64,000 nucleotides of DNA from an uncultured Cellvibrio sp. GTDB taxonomy: Bacteria > Pseudomonadota > Gammaproteobacteria > Pseudomonadales > Cellvibrionaceae. Position 1 is the first letter of the stretch; every line of letters begins with the position of its first letter. The notes under the pieces are model-generated. The model ran no database searches and had not been told where the DNA came from. It saw nothing but the letters and a program-made list of their open reading frames with translations. Both the position numbers and the translations under genes were made by a program. This document shows positions 62,469-64,000 of the stretch, in pieces. The stretch spans positions 124,001-188,000 of the forward strand of contig CAMLKG010000004.1 of assembly GCA_946480695.1 (NCBI GenBank). Direction: 5' to 3'.

Positions 62469-63014
62469 TTAACGGCCGAATATCCGGCTTAATGTACGAT
62501 CCTTATCAATTACGTGATGTTTTAATGCACCGAGCATATGCAGGATGATGGTACCCGTCAGGAGATAACCGACCCATTCATGCGTGACCTGCCCCAACTC
62601 ACCCAATCCCGCATGGATGGGTTCCGTTTTCCCGGTCACTGGATTTTTATTGCCCGCCACTATTGCCAAACCAAACACCTTGATGCCCCAACCGCCAAAT
62701 GCGGAATACACCATACCCGAGACCGGCATCAATACAGTTCCCACAATCAACACCCAATGGCTCGCCCGCGCCAACCGATGCTCAAACACCGGGTGATTAC
62801 GCACCGGGGCGGGCCAACCATTTTTGATCCGCCACCATACTCGCAACCACGCTATTACAAAAATCACCACGCCAAATGATTTATGCCAGTCGTAAAACGG
62901 GTAAAACTCAAACATCGACATATAAAAACCAGTGCCAATCATGGCGATAACACTCAGCGCAATGATCCAGTGCAGGGTGATGGTGACCGGGCTAAGGGTC
63001 TGTTGGGTATCCAT
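62469..63014 (-). CDS. Cytochrome b561 family protein
   Basis: A 181-residue diheme membrane protein that probably moves electrons between quinol and a periplasmic acceptor. Four helices are visible. Heme histidines are His15 (TITLHWIIALS), His44 (FYDWHKSFGVVIFV) and two near residues 145 and 160 (THEWVGYLL and IILHMLGALKHH). Length is typical of the bacterial B561 family. The gene is divergent from the PEP-CTERM gene by 168 bases; no link between them is known. Confidence 0.9.
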   Translation of the reverse strand: MDTQQTLSPVTITLHWIIALSVIAMIGTGFYMSMFEFYPFYDWHKSFGVVIFVIAWLRVWWRIKNGWPAPVRNHPVFEHRLARASHWVLIVGTVLMPVSGMVYSAFGGWGIKVFGLAIVAGNKNPVTGKTEPIHAGLGELGQVTHEWVGYLLTGTIILHMLGALKHHVIDKDRTLSRIFGR

Positions 63015-63182
63015 TTACATGCTCCGAATAATGTTGATGTTTATTGTTGTTGGCGCTTATATCTTTTTTGATCCGCTCGCTAATCTATTGGATTGCTCTG
63101 ATATATTGCAAACCCTGCCCGAGGGGGGGCGGTTTATTCCTCACTATTTATCCACACTCATCTTGAAAAACGGAGTTTTAGA

Positions 63183-63857
63183 ATGCTTCAAAAAGTTGCT
63201 AAATGCGTTGCCGTGGTTTCCTTATTCCTGGCCACGACTACCCACGCCTTGCCAATAGTCCAAGCTGATGCGTTTAGCGCCGGTGATAATAAAGCTGCGC
63301 TGGAAACCAGTACCGGTCTGGTCTGGATGGATTTCGGTGTTAATTCTCACCTGTCTTACGATAACGTCCGCTATTTATTACCTACCGAATTTGCTGGCTG
63401 GCGTTTGCCCACTGCGACTGAAGTGGATCACCTGTGGACTTCGCTATTTGGCAGCTTGTCAGAATGGAACCGCTACAGCCAGGGTTTTGGTACTTTGGCA
63501 AGCCTGTCGCAAGATACTTATTTCAATTCCATTTTTGATATTTTTGGACAAAGCCCTGATGCAACCTTTTCAACCTATGATGCGGATGGAAATTTGCTCG
63601 ATACCTGGTCTGCCAGAAGTTTATTCGGTGTATTTATGGGAGACCCGGGCGTATCAGGGTTGGTGAGCATGAGTAGCCCTTATGACGAGGTCCATGACAG
63701 CTCGGCCATGTATCTCGAAATGCCGGGTACCGATATATCCGGCTGGTTCGGTACCCTGCTGGTGAAAGACGCCGCAACTGTTTCCGAACCCGGTTCCATC
63801 GGTTTGGTATTACTGGCTTTTTTTACCCTGGTCGCACGCAGTCGCCGCCTGATTTAA
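63183..63857 (+). CDS. PEP-CTERM sorted exoprotein
   Basis: A 224-residue exported protein with signal MLQKVAKCVAVVSLFLATTT. The mature part has LETSTGLVWMDFGVNSHLSY and GWRLPTATEVDHLW, a recurring pattern in secreted DUF1566-like proteins. The C-terminus is VSEPGSIGLVLLAFFTL followed by ARSRRL: a PEP-CTERM signal with Ser replacing Pro of V-P-E-P, one helix, and a basic tail. Such proteins are cut by exosortase EpsH/XrtA and usually appear in exopolysaccharide-making bacteria. No exosortase gene is in this window. GGAG precedes the ATG. Confidence 0.8.
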   Translation: MLQKVAKCVAVVSLFLATTTHALPIVQADAFSAGDNKAALETSTGLVWMDFGVNSHLSYDNVRYLLPTEFAGWRLPTATEVDHLWTSLFGSLSEWNRYSQGFGTLASLSQDTYFNSIFDIFGQSPDATFSTYDADGNLLDTWSARSLFGVFMGDPGVSGLVSMSSPYDEVHDSSAMYLEMPGTDISGWFGTLLVKDAATVSEPGSIGLVLLAFFTLVARSRRLI

Positions 63858-63864
63858 CCATCCA

Positions 63865-63889
63865 AAACACCGCCTGTCGGGCGGTGTTT
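63865..63889 (+). terminator. Terminator after the PEP-CTERM gene
   Basis: Ten-base stem AAACACCGCC/GGCGGTGTTT with a five-base loop, eight bases past the stop; the following T-tract is short. Confidence 0.75.
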
Positions 63890-63965
63890 ATCCAATTCCG
63901 GTGTATTTACCCATTCATTCCCGTTATCGCCATTAAGTCGCTGCCACTCCGTCGCCATCTCCCGC

Positions 63966-63971
63966 TATAAT
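63966..63971 (+). promoter_or_regulatory. Candidate -10 box for a gene beyond the window
   Basis: TATAAT lies 30 bases before the end of the window, with no good -35 at the usual distance. The next gene is out of view. Confidence 0.3.
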
Positions 63972-64000
63972 CGCCGCATTTTTCTACCTTTAATCGACCA

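Overview
This window reads as chromosomal DNA of a free-living gammaproteobacterium related to Pseudomonas and most likely in or near the Cellvibrio lineage. The evidence is gene order: coaBC-algC-argB, pyrE back to back with crc, hemW-rdgB-DUF4426-metW-metX, yggS-proC-yggT back to back with pilT-pilU, and gshB-tonB-yqgE-ruvX back to back with pilGHIJK-chpABC all match arrangements known from Pseudomonas. The genus is an inference; no rRNA or other marker is present. About 50 protein genes were found. I saw no tRNA, rRNA, insertion sequence, phage gene or CRISPR array.

Layout. 1-6.8 kb: end of coaBC (coenzyme A), algC with a long membrane-anchored N-terminal extension, argB, slmA, a DUF4124 envelope protein, pyrE and crc. 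6.8-12.2 kb: small secreted or cytosolic proteins, hemW, rdgB, DUF4426, metW and metX. 12.3-26.9 kb: one compact minus-strand operon of 14 genes that looks like an aryl polyene (APE) pigment pathway. It holds ketosynthase, dehydratase, ketoreductase, ACP, a ligase-dehydratase fusion, aromatic ammonia lyase, acyltransferases, glycosyltransferase, MMPL exporter, LolA-like carrier, lipoprotein and FAD enzyme. A bacterial dynamin-like GTPase follows at 27.1-29.1 kb. Relative to the Pseudomonas order these genes (12.3-29.1 kb) sit between metX and yggT, so they look like an insertion or, equally, a loss in the relatives.

29.3-50.9 kb is dominated by type IV pilus biology: pilT and pilU retraction motors, a TonB3-like transducer, glutathione synthetase, and the complete Chp chemosensory operon (pilG, pilH, pilI, pilJ, pilK, chpA of 2329 aa, chpB, chpC) with an FKBP isomerase gene two bases behind chpC. 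50.9-54.8 kb: rsmE, then an overlapping trio (family-4 glycosyltransferase, methyltransferase, alpha/alpha-toroid protein) of unknown product. 54.9-59.9 kb: a DUF2914 membrane protein, a 39-residue single-helix protein, and a retropepsin-like / 7TM transglutaminase-like / ATP-grasp ligase operon in which the protease-like member has lost its catalytic aspartate. 59.9-64 kb: a lipid A acyltransferase, an integral membrane protein, a CBS-domain protein, a cytochrome b561 and a lone PEP-CTERM protein.

The strongest candidates for new biology are the reduced APE operon with its fused ligase-dehydratase and nearby dynamin-like GTPase, the glycosyltransferase-methyltransferase-toroid trio, and the retropepsin-like operon with an Asp-to-Asn change and an unannotated micro-protein downstream. 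All function calls rest on recognising protein families by eye; no database search was run.
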